A stretch of 11,061 nt of DNA from DATILL01 sp035476575 (lineage in GTDB: Bacteria > Actinomycetota > Actinomycetes > Mycobacteriales > JACQDL01): the NCBI GenBank assembly GCA_035476575.1, contig DATILL010000066.1, positions 1 through 11,061 of the forward strand, given 5' to 3'. The number at the start of each line of letters is the position of its first letter. The first letter of the stretch is position 1. Below are positions 1 through 6,393 of the stretch, piece by piece. The notes under the pieces were generated by a model. It had not been told where the DNA came from and did not search any database. It was given only the letters and a program-made list of their open reading frames with translations. The translations under genes were made by a program, and so were the position numbers.

Positions 1-33
1 GGTCACCACACGGCGCAGAGGTAACCACACCGG
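1..33 (+). repeat. Dispersed GGTNACC pair, copy 1 (cut by window edge)
   Basis: Two heptamers, GGTCACC at 1-7 and GGTAACC at 20-26, start exactly 19 bases apart. The right one is followed by ACACCGG. The layout matches the right-hand pair of the copies at 4523-4617 and 8048-8142, so a left-hand pair probably lies just before base 1. The copy sits upstream of the lipoprotein gene. Each heptamer is a GGT-N-ACC dyad. Function is unknown. Confidence 0.7.
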
Positions 34-105
34 ACAGGGCGAGGTAGACGTCACGGCGCGACGGCCTACCGCAGTGGGTGACGGCGGTGAGCCGGCAGAT
101 ACGGT

Positions 106-117
106 GATACTCAGGAC
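106..117 (+). promoter_or_regulatory. Candidate -10 element for leaderless lipoprotein mRNA
   Basis: GATACT at 106-111 matches four of six bases of the TATAAT consensus and ends six bases before the ATG at 118. Transcription would then start at or next to the start codon. No Shine-Dalgarno sequence lies at a usable distance: AGGA at 113-116 is only one base from the ATG. No convincing -35 is visible. The call is inferred from position only. Confidence 0.3.
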
Positions 118-1773
118 ATGACAACGCGGGCCGCTCTCGCCCTTGCGGTCCTGCTGGGTGCCGCGGCCTGTACCGGGCAGACCCCGGGCCGGGGGAGCGC
201 GGCCGCGCCGCCGCCGGTCACCGCCCGAGGCGCCACCTACCTGGCGATGGTCAACCTCTCGACCGCGGCGGCGGTGCACTACCGGGGCTCGTTTCGGCCC
301 GCCGGCGGCAGCCAGGTTGACCTTGATGCCCGGGTGACCAGCTCGGGCGTGGCCACCGCCACACTCATGCTCAAGAACGACACCGCCACCCTGCTGGCCA
401 CCCAGTCCGACACGTACCTGCGCGCGCCGGAGAGTGTCTGGGCGCAGCTCATCGGCTCCACCGGCGTGCTGGCCAAGCGGTACGCGTCCCGCTGGGTGCG
501 GTCGGCGGCGGACGTGTTCGGCCTGCGGATCGGCTCGACACTGACGGCCGGCGCGCTGGCCGCATCGTTGGGTGACCGGCTCTCCGGCATCGACGACGGG
601 CCGCTCGCCGACCTGCCCACCGAGGTCATCGACGGGGTCCAGGCGGCCCGGGTGATGGCCCAGCAGACGATCCTGTACATCAGCGTCGACCAGCCGCACC
701 GGTTGCTGCGGCTGCTGGTGCCGACCGTGCCGGCGTTCACCGCCGTGCCGGGACCGGGCACTCCGACGCCACCCTCGACCGGCCCGACCCCGCCCTCGGC
801 TGGCTCGCCCGCCGAGGACCTGCGGCTCGACCTGGCCGACATCAGCGGGGACGAGCTGGCGGTGTACGCTGCGGTGCTCGGTCAGGCGGGACCGCTCCAT
901 GACGCCGTAGACGGGCAGATAACGCTGGCCGAGACCGGGCACAACCTCACCGGCTGCGGGGCCGCGAGCTGCACCATCTCGGTGCGGTTCGCCAACCGGT
1001 CGGGGGAGCCGGCCCGGGCCAGCCTGCTCGCGGACTGGGCCGGCGGCGGTAAGCCGGTCGGGACCTGCGAGCAGATCAGCACGGTGGTCGCCGGGCGCGG
1101 CAGCGGCACGGTCTCCTGCGCCGTGTCTGGGCCGGTCTGGACGGCGTTCTACCGCCGGGCACTCTCGACGCCGGCCGGCCTGCCGTACGAGGCGCAGTAC
1201 AGCATCATCCCGCTGGTCCGGCCGCCCAACCTGAGCGGGATCGCCGCGCAGATGGCTGCCGCCCGGTGCGCGGGTGTGCCGGGTGGGCCGCGGGCTGCGG
1301 GCTGCTCGCGGAGTCCACCGCAGCCGGGGACCGGTGCGCTGCCGGCCGCCGACCCGCGCTACGCCGAGGGCTACGACGCGGCGGTACGAGCGGGGTACGC
1401 GGCGGTACGCGCGCGGTTCGGCACGGCGGCGTGGTACGGCGACGTGCCGGGACTGCGGCTGTCCGGTCCAGCCGCGGCGGCCCTGCCTGGTTACCCGGAC
1501 CTGGTGGTCTTCTTCGGTGACCGGCTGTACCTCTACGCGGTCCGGATGGCCCCGGCCGCGCCAGCAGCGGCCAGCCAGGTCGCCCGGACGGCGCGCGAGC
1601 AGCTCGCCGGCTACCGCGGCGCGGTGGGGTCGGCGACCTTCGGGCCGCAGGTCTTGGTGGAGTATGGCCCGCCGCTGCCGGCCACCAGGGCCAGCGACCC
1701 GCGGCTCGGCCGGACCGTGTCGCTGTCGTCGGTGGCCGGCGTACCCGGCCTGCTCGTCTACTCGATCGCCTGA
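118..1773 (+). CDS. Secreted lipoprotein, LppX/LprG-like N-terminal region
   Basis: The N-terminus is a short basic stretch (R4), a hydrophobic core, and a lipobox-like A-A-A-C with the lipidated cysteine at C18, so the protein should be tethered to the outer face of the membrane. Residues about 40-240 resemble the strand-rich LppX/LprG lipoprotein fold (pattern HYRGSF, then TYLRAP, then SRWVR). This region is interrupted by a Pro/Thr/Ser-rich insert at about 205-232, and strand-like LRLDLADIS follows it. Residues about 260-400 form a second region with six cysteines (C280, C285, C317, C334, C384, C396), which suggests disulfides outside the cell. Residues 440-551 form a third, alanine-rich region. 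The ATG at 118 is chosen because it gives a complete signal peptide. Lipoprotein status is well supported. The LppX/LprG link is by pattern only, and the ligand is unknown. Confidence 0.75.
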   Translation: MTTRAALALAVLLGAAACTGQTPGRGSAAAPPPVTARGATYLAMVNLSTAAAVHYRGSFRPAGGSQVDLDARVTSSGVATATLMLKNDTATLLATQSDTYLRAPESVWAQLIGSTGVLAKRYASRWVRSAADVFGLRIGSTLTAGALAASLGDRLSGIDDGPLADLPTEVIDGVQAARVMAQQTILYISVDQPHRLLRLLVPTVPAFTAVPGPGTPTPPSTGPTPPSAGSPAEDLRLDLADISGDELAVYAAVLGQAGPLHDAVDGQITLAETGHNLTGCGAASCTISVRFANRSGEPARASLLADWAGGGKPVGTCEQISTVVAGRGSGTVSCAVSGPVWTAFYRRALSTPAGLPYEAQYSIIPLVRPPNLSGIAAQMAAARCAGVPGGPRAAGCSRSPPQPGTGALPAADPRYAEGYDAAVRAGYAAVRARFGTAAWYGDVPGLRLSGPAAAALPGYPDLVVFFGDRLYLYAVRMAPAAPAAASQVARTAREQLAGYRGAVGSATFGPQVLVEYGPPLPATRASDPRLGRTVSLSSVAGVPGLLVYSIA

Positions 1774-1872
1774 CGAGCGGCGGGGAAAGGACCGTCCGGG
1801 CGGCGATGTCCGGACCGGGGGACGGATGGGCTCTGTTGCGGTAGATCCCCGCCACGGCAGACCGGAGGCCCC

Positions 1873-2751
1873 GTGATCATCCTGCAGTCCTGCGCGCACG
1901 AGCGCGGGCATCTGGACGAGTCCCGCCTGTACGGGCACCGTTACGCCACCGAGGTGAGCCGGCGGATCTTCTGTGAGCACTGCCGGGCCGCGCGGCTGGC
2001 CGACGTGACGGCGGCGGCGGACGAGGTGGGGGTGGCGGCGACCGACCAGGACCTGCACGACACCGCGCAGGCGCTGGAGCTGCGCGATGTGCTTGACGAG
2101 CTGGACGCCGTGCTCCGCAACCTTGCCGCGCACCTGATCGGGGTGGCCGACCGGCACCCGGCCGAGGCCGGCACCGTGGCCGCCAGGCTGGCCGAGCTGC
2201 TCCGGCACGCCGAGCGGATCGGGCAGGTCCGGGTCCGGGTGGTGGCGGTGCGGCTGTCCGGTATGCACCCGACGCAGGCGGCGGAGGATTTCGCCGGCCG
2301 GCTCGGGCTGGCCGGGTCCGGCACCGACGGGCCGTTCGGGCCGGACCTGGTGGCCGAGTTCGTGTCTGCGCTCGCGACGGTGGCCGCAACGCTGAGCCGG
2401 GTCGCTGGCGAGGCCCGGTCGGTCCGGCTGGCAAGCCGGGCCACGGCCGGGTGCGAGCAGGTCGTGACGCTGGCCAGGCTGGCCGTCGGGCAGCTCAGCC
2501 CGGCGTTCGCGGGGGGCAACATGCCGTGGCGGTGCGTGCCAGACGTGTCGCACTACACCCTCGCCGCCGCCGAGATCACCCGCGAGGTCGTCGCCGGGTT
2601 GGCCAGGCGTGGCCGGCTGGCCGTCGTACCGCCCGATGAGGTGACCGGACCGCAGTGGGAGATCGAGCGGTTGGCCGCGCCGGCCCGGCGGGTTGTCGCG
2701 GCGGCCGAGCAGTGGCTCGGCGACACCAGCGGAGCGCTGCGGTGCGCCTGA
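1873..2751 (+). CDS. Hypothetical protein, possible N-terminal Cys/His metal site
   Basis: This 292-residue protein is not recognised. It begins at GTG, 4 bases after a good GGAGG ribosome-binding site (1864-1868). The first 40 residues hold C7, H9, H13, H22 and a C34-E-H-C37 pair, which could bind zinc. The rest is rich in Ala, Leu, Arg and Val with a long helical pattern (about 55-135 and 160-215) and no signal peptide or membrane segment, so it is probably cytoplasmic. It follows the lipoprotein gene by 99 bases in the same direction and precedes the UbiD gene by 172 bases. No function is proposed. Third-position G/C bias and the ribosome site support it as a real gene. Confidence 0.7.
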   Translation: MIILQSCAHERGHLDESRLYGHRYATEVSRRIFCEHCRAARLADVTAAADEVGVAATDQDLHDTAQALELRDVLDELDAVLRNLAAHLIGVADRHPAEAGTVAARLAELLRHAERIGQVRVRVVAVRLSGMHPTQAAEDFAGRLGLAGSGTDGPFGPDLVAEFVSALATVAATLSRVAGEARSVRLASRATAGCEQVVTLARLAVGQLSPAFAGGNMPWRCVPDVSHYTLAAAEITREVVAGLARRGRLAVVPPDEVTGPQWEIERLAAPARRVVAAAEQWLGDTSGALRCA

Positions 2752-2769
2752 AGGCCGCGGTGCGCCTGA
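2739..2769 (+). repeat. Tandem 13-base duplication over a stop codon
   Basis: GCGGTGCGCCTGA occurs at 2739-2751 and again at 2757-2769, 18 bases apart. The first copy encodes the last residues and TGA stop of the 292-residue protein. The second repeats the same ending in frame downstream of it. A local slippage duplication is the simplest explanation. Confidence 0.7.
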
Positions 2770-2799
2770 CCTTTGAGATCGCAGGCGGCTGACGCTGGC

Positions 2800-2852
2800 C
2801 CAGCAGCCCAGCCCAGCAGTCCCGGCAGCCCGGCAGTCCCGGTAACCCAGCC
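2800..2852 (+). repeat. Imperfect CAG/CCCGG short repeats in the gap before ubiD
   Basis: The gap between 2752 and 2923 contains a run of short degenerate units, including CAGTCCCGG twice and several CAGCCC. A lower-GC patch follows (GGAATAAATG, around 2855-2864), which could hold the -10 region of a promoter for the decarboxylase gene. No gene is seen in this gap. Confidence 0.45.
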
Positions 2853-2923
2853 ATGGAATAAATGTTCGAAGCCCTCGACCCGGCCCAACTACCCACACGA
2901 GCCGTGACCGCCGAGGGGCGACG

Positions 2924-4426
2924 ATGAACACATCCGGTCTGGACAAGCCAGAACGCCATATCAAGAGCCTGCGTGAGCTCATCGCCGTGCTGGAGGAGAT
3001 CGGCGACGTACACCAGGTCGACGTCGAGGTCGACTGGAAGCACCAGATGTGCGCGATCATCCGGCGCGCCTACGAGCTGCCCACGGCGGCGCCGTTGTTC
3101 ACCCAGATCACCGGCATCGAGCCCGGGTTCCGGGTGCTCGGCGCTCCGGGTGGGCTGAGCCCGGACCCGGCCCATCCGATGGCCCGGATCGCGCTGGCCA
3201 TCGGCCTGCCGGCCGACTCCTCGCCCACCGAGATCGTCCGGGCCTGGTCGCAGCTCCCGGGTAAGGAGCCGATCCCGCCGCGGGAGGTGCCGACCGGGCT
3301 GTGCAAGCAGAACGTGCTCACCGGGAACGACGTCGACCTGCTCCGGCTGCCGGCGCCGTACATCCATCCGAACGACGGTGGCCGGTACCTGAACACCTTC
3401 GGCACCGTCGTGGCCACCGCCCCGGACGGGTCCTGGACGAACTGGTCGATCACCCGGATCGCGGTCAGCGACAAGACCACGATGACGGGGATCGTCGGGC
3501 CGTCCCAGCACATCGGCCAGATCCACAAGATGTGGCGCGAGCTCGGCCAGGACATGCCGTTCGCGTTGTCGCTGGGCGCGGAGCCGGCGGTCGCGATGGT
3601 TGGCGGCTTCCCGGCCCGGGCCGGGGTGAGCGAGGCGGAGCTGCTCGGGGGCTGGTTCGGCGAGCCGCTGGAGGTGGTCCGGTGCGAGACGAACGACCTG
3701 CTTGTCCCGGCCAGCAGCGAGATCGTGATCGAGGGCGTGCTGTCGTTCCACGAGACCACGCCGGAGGGGCCGATGGGGGAGTACAGCGGCTACCGTTGGC
3801 CGGCTGACAAGCGGAACTGCCCCGTCTACAAGGTCAGCGCGATCACCTTCCGGGACGATCCGATCCTGCCTGTGGTCGCGGCCGGGATGCCGGCGGAGGA
3901 GAACCACACCGTCTGGGGCACCGGCATCGCGGCCGGGGCGCTGTACGAGCTGCGGGAGCGGGGCCTGCCAGTGACCGACTGCTTCGTGCCGTTCGCGGCG
4001 GCCGTGCACTGGCTGGTCGTGGCGGTGGACACCAGCGCCGGGCCGGGGGCGGCCGGGAGCTGGATGGCGCTGGCCAGGGAGATCGGCGAGACGGCGTTCC
4101 GGACCCGCCCGGCCGCGCTGGTGCCGAAGATCATCGTGGTGGGCGACGACATCGACCCGTCCGACCTGAAGCAGGTGGTGTGGACGATGGCGGTCAACGC
4201 CGACCCGGAGGAGACGATCTTTGTCCCGGACCAGCCGACGATCCCGCTGGTCGGCTACCTGACCCCGGAGGAACGCCGGCATGCCCGCTCTACCAAGGCC
4301 ATCTACAACTGCCTGCCGCGGGACGACTGGACGCCGCAGACCAAGCCGATGCGGGCGGAGTTCGCCACGTACCCGGCGGACGTCCGGGAGACGGTGCTCA
4401 CCAACTGGCCGGAGTACGGGCTGTAG
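2924..4426 (+). CDS. ubiD: UbiD-family prFMN-dependent decarboxylase (Fdc1-like)
   Basis: The enzyme should catalyse reversible non-oxidative decarboxylation of an unsaturated or aromatic acid, using prenylated FMN made by a UbiX partner. Length (500 residues) is normal for the family. Motifs align with fungal Fdc1. N173-W-S-I-T-R178 supplies the metal-binding Asn and catalytic Arg. H196 in the QHIGQIH stretch is the second metal ligand, and E237 (or E239) is the likely third. E281-G-P-M-G-E286 supplies the two catalytic Glu residues, so the Glu-Arg-Glu triad is complete. ATG follows a GAGGGG ribosome site (2913-2918). The gene is preceded by two plus-strand genes, but no UbiX or hydroxylase lies nearby, so the substrate cannot be inferred. 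Possible substrates from family knowledge include cinnamate-like, pyrrole or indole carboxylates. Family assignment is firm; substrate is open. Confidence 0.93.
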   Translation: MNTSGLDKPERHIKSLRELIAVLEEIGDVHQVDVEVDWKHQMCAIIRRAYELPTAAPLFTQITGIEPGFRVLGAPGGLSPDPAHPMARIALAIGLPADSSPTEIVRAWSQLPGKEPIPPREVPTGLCKQNVLTGNDVDLLRLPAPYIHPNDGGRYLNTFGTVVATAPDGSWTNWSITRIAVSDKTTMTGIVGPSQHIGQIHKMWRELGQDMPFALSLGAEPAVAMVGGFPARAGVSEAELLGGWFGEPLEVVRCETNDLLVPASSEIVIEGVLSFHETTPEGPMGEYSGYRWPADKRNCPVYKVSAITFRDDPILPVVAAGMPAEENHTVWGTGIAAGALYELRERGLPVTDCFVPFAAAVHWLVVAVDTSAGPGAAGSWMALAREIGETAFRTRPAALVPKIIVVGDDIDPSDLKQVVWTMAVNADPEETIFVPDQPTIPLVGYLTPEERRHARSTKAIYNCLPRDDWTPQTKPMRAEFATYPADVRETVLTNWPEYGL

Positions 4427-4440
4427 GCCCAGTACGCCGC

Positions 4441-4467
4441 TCTGGGATGTTCTGGAATGTTCTGGGC
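4441..4467 (+). repeat. 10-base tandem repeat downstream of ubiD
   Basis: Three adjacent decamers read TCTGGGATGT, TCTGGAATGT and TCTGGGCTGG (the last only partly conserved). The period is about one helical turn. The repeat lies 15 bases after the ubiD stop. An upstream CCCAG at 4427-4433 could pair with a CTGGG in the array, but the stem is too short to call a terminator. Confidence 0.5.
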
Positions 4468-4522
4468 TGGCGGGCGAGTGGCCCTGCCGCGCGCAAGCTA
4501 TGGAAATGTCCCGGACCAACAA

Positions 4523-4617
4523 GAGGTCACCACAACGCCGAGAGGTGACCACATGGGCGGCCGACCCAACGAGAGGTGACCACAACGCCGAGAGGTGACC
4601 ACACGCGTGCCGGGCGG
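4523..4617 (+). repeat. Dispersed GGTNACC array, copy 2 (complete)
   Basis: Four heptamers start at 4525 (GGTCACC), 4544, 4575 and 4594 (all GGTGACC), giving spacings of 19, 31 and 19 bases. Within each pair the 12-base spacer is ACAACGCCGAGA. The 24-base stretch between pairs ends in CAACGAGA. The array is followed by ACACGCGTGCCGGG. It lies between the convergent ubiD gene and the minus-strand 242-residue gene, with no coding potential of its own. The same geometry recurs at 8048-8142. Confidence 0.85.
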
Positions 4618-4650
4618 AGCGGGCCATCTCTGGCAGGTACGTGCCGGCGG

Positions 4651-5379
4651 CTAAGCGGGCGCGGCGGCGGTGCGGACCACGGGCGACGCCCAGCCGAGAT
4701 GGCCGTGGTAGGCGAAGTCGGCGGTCAGGCTCAGCGTCCGGCGGAACCCGCTCCAGCTCAGGAACGGCAGCCGGTGCTGGACCGAGCGCTCCGGCAGGGT
4801 CACCTGGTAGCCGGCGAGGAAGGTGAACGGCACGGTCGTGCCGTCCATGGCCCTGATCCACTTCGGGAAGTGCGCGGCGGCGGCCAGCACCTCGGCGTGC
4901 GCCGAGTTCTTGCCGCGGACCCGATCGGGCCGCAGGTAGCTGCCCGGCGTCGCGTGCGCCGCCAGGTCGAGGGTGACCCGCCGCACGCCGGGCCGGTGCT
5001 CGATCCCGGCGAGCAGCCGCACCGGCTTGGGATGGCCCTTCCACCGGTCCATGAACCAGTCCCAGGACCAGGAGCTGCCCTGCCGCCCGGCGGCTACCGT
5101 CCACAGCTCGTGGCAGGTCCGCCGTACACCGTCCATCCCGTTGCCGTCGGGCAGGTAGACGGCGATGACGTCGACGACGAGCGGGTCGGCGTAGTACGCG
5201 GGGGTAAGGTCGACGGCGCTAAGCTCGGCCGCGGTGAACCCCCACCCACGCTCGCGGTTCCACCGCCGGATGTTAGCCATCTGCTGGGTGAGGGGGACGA
5301 AGAGGTATACGGTGGGCGTCGACCGCATCGCATCTGGTGACAGCAGCTCGACCTCGCGGGTCGCCTCACCGTGACTCAT
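4651..5379 (-). CDS. Hypothetical protein, 242 residues
   Basis: Not recognised. The protein has no signal peptide or membrane segment and is probably a soluble cytoplasmic protein. It is rich in Trp, His and Arg, with features such as RRWNRERGWGF (about 38-48), a strand-like VVDVIAVYLPDG, SWSWDWFMDRWKGHPKP (about 102-118) and a TVPFTFLAGYQV strand near residue 185. The ATG at 5379 follows a purine-rich AGGTAGGA on the minus strand at a usable spacing. The start lies 9 bases after the stop of a possible frameshifted gene (5644-5389), so the two may once have been one transcript. It converges on ubiD, with the GGTNACC array between their ends. A real gene is likely from G/C codon bias; no function is proposed. 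Confidence 0.7.
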   Translation of the reverse strand: MSHGEATREVELLSPDAMRSTPTVYLFVPLTQQMANIRRWNRERGWGFTAAELSAVDLTPAYYADPLVVDVIAVYLPDGNGMDGVRRTCHELWTVAAGRQGSSWSWDWFMDRWKGHPKPVRLLAGIEHRPGVRRVTLDLAAHATPGSYLRPDRVRGKNSAHAEVLAAAAHFPKWIRAMDGTTVPFTFLAGYQVTLPERSVQHRLPFLSWSGFRRTLSLTADFAYHGHLGWASPVVRTAAAPA

Positions 5380-5388
5380 GCGTCGATC

Positions 5389-5644
5389 CTACCTGCGCGA
5401 CCAGCCGCATCGGCTGGTGATGTGGTACACGTTGGGGCAGACTCCGCGGGCCGGGCACTGTGGGTCGGGTTGCTGCCCGCCATGTTGGGGTCACGTCGCG
5501 GCGGGAGCACCGGGAGCGGCCAGCGGTCGTCGTTGCCGGGCCGGTCCAACCAGAGGTGCTGGTGGGTGCCGGCGGCCCTGACGCCGAACCGCTGCCAGCG
5601 GCACGGGCGGGCTGGGCGATCTTCCTCGTGGCGGTGTCGGGCAC
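5389..5644 (-). pseudogene. Possible short frameshifted gene
   Basis: On the minus strand the G/C-rich third-position signal changes frame. A middle part reads LWLDRPGNDDRWPLPVLPP. A C-terminal part in another frame reads QCPARGVCPNVYHITSRCGW followed by a TAG stop at 5391-5389. A GTG at 5644 lies six bases after TACGAT (5656-5651 on the minus strand), a plausible actinobacterial -10, so a leaderless start (MPDTATRKIAQ) is possible. No single frame carries all three parts, which suggests at least one frameshift. The C-terminal part is cysteine-rich (four Cys). The family is not recognised. An alternative is that only chance codon bias is being seen. Confidence 0.3.
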
Positions 5645-5970
5645 AGGCCGATCGTAGGATCAACCTGTAACGGCCAGATGACAATGCCACCACCAAATCC
5701 ATTACCACCGCGGCGGTTCGTGATCCATTACCCTTGTGGGCGGTTCGTGCGGACGCTCGCCCAACCGGTCGCCATCGGCGCGGCGAGACCCTACCTTTAC
5801 GGCCGGACCGTCTTGCCGGCCGGACCGCGAGAAATGACTGGTGCGGTGGACAGCGCATTTGCCGGCCAGTCGCCGACCCGGAAATTATTCGTCCGGCTGG
5901 TTGGTACCCCGCCGTAAGCATCTCCCCGGCGCAACCCTAGAGAACGGCCGGCCGCTCGCTCGGCCTTTCG
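5645..5970. other. Gene-free stretch with lower GC and a short direct repeat
   Basis: No convincing gene was found on either strand. The 79-residue plus-strand reading frame at 5678-5917 has no ribosome site and no family resemblance. GC content is visibly lower around 5645-5720. GGCCGGACCG occurs at 5801-5810 and 5818-5827 (17 bases apart). A short GGCCG/CGGCC hairpin at 5950-5965 precedes TTTCGTT and might be a weak terminator. The stretch separates divergently transcribed genes and so should contain their upstream control regions. Confidence 0.5.
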
Positions 5971-5999
5971 TTGATCCCGGGTGAGCCCCCCGCTACAGT
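5971..5999 (+). promoter_or_regulatory. Candidate leaderless promoter for the 6007-8049 operon
   Basis: TTGATC at 5971-5976 (four of six bases of TTGACA) and TACAGT at 5994-5999 (four of six of TATAAT) are separated by an ideal 17 bases. The -10 ends 7 bases before the ATG at 6007, which places transcription start at or beside the start codon. No Shine-Dalgarno sequence precedes the ATG, which fits leaderless expression, common in actinobacteria. Confidence 0.5.
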
Positions 6000-6006
6000 G
6001 CGCTGT

Positions 6007-6381
6007 ATGGACGTCGAGCAGCGGCAACGGGTCACCACGCTTGAAGGCGAGTACGACATCACCAGCCCCGAGCGTATCGAGCGCAAGTTCGAGCTGGAGA
6101 CGGACTGGCTGGACTTCTGCTTCCAGCCCAAGCCCTACTACTTCAACTCTCCGGTCCGCTGCTTCGTCCAGCTCTATGAGGTCCGCGACGATGCCCAGGG
6201 CCCGGAGTTCCTCAACGGCGTGGGCCACGTCGACCTTCCGGAGAACTCCAGCGACCCGGTCTGGCTGAGCTTCTCCGGCTTCGGCTACGAGGACGGCGCG
6301 ATGACGACACCGGTCCGGTCCTGCTGGGCGGCCATCTGGCTGGAAGGCAACGGTAGCTCCCGGGTCGCCGTGTACATCTGA
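6007..6381 (+). CDS. Small hypothetical protein, first gene of an operon
   Basis: This 124-residue protein is not recognised. It is acidic, aromatic-rich and strand-rich, with no signal peptide or membrane helix, so a soluble beta-fold protein is likely. Notable stretches are RKFELETDWLDFCFQPKPYY (about 28-47) and GVGHVDLPENSSDPVWLSFS (about 81-100). The ATG at 6007 is preferred over an in-frame TTG at 5971 because that TTG falls inside the probable -35 element and the -10 ends 7 bases before 6007. The stop is 12 bases from the GTG of the FAD dehydrogenase gene, so the two are probably co-transcribed. A partner or accessory role for the flavoenzyme is inference from position only. Confidence 0.7.
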   Translation: MDVEQRQRVTTLEGEYDITSPERIERKFELETDWLDFCFQPKPYYFNSPVRCFVQLYEVRDDAQGPEFLNGVGHVDLPENSSDPVWLSFSGFGYEDGAMTTPVRSCWAAIWLEGNGSSRVAVYI

Positions 6382-6393
6382 GCGACCTGCGAC

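Noticed and set aside
4523..4617. CRISPR array
   Set aside because: Units are short 7-base dyads with near-identical 12-base spacers, not long repeats with unique spacers, and no cas gene is present.
2576..5104. Very long minus-strand open frame (842 codons) opposite ubiD
   Set aside because: It lies antisense to a clear UbiD gene and an Arg/Pro/Gly-rich translation without domains shows it is a codon-bias shadow.
5678..5917. 79-residue plus-strand frame in the 5645-5970 gap
   Set aside because: No ribosome site, no hydrophobic or domain pattern, and weak third-position bias.
5945..5965. GGCCG/CGGCC hairpin followed by TTTCGTT as a firm terminator
   Set aside because: Only five base pairs, with no convincing gene upstream on the plus strand; mentioned only within the gene-free stretch.
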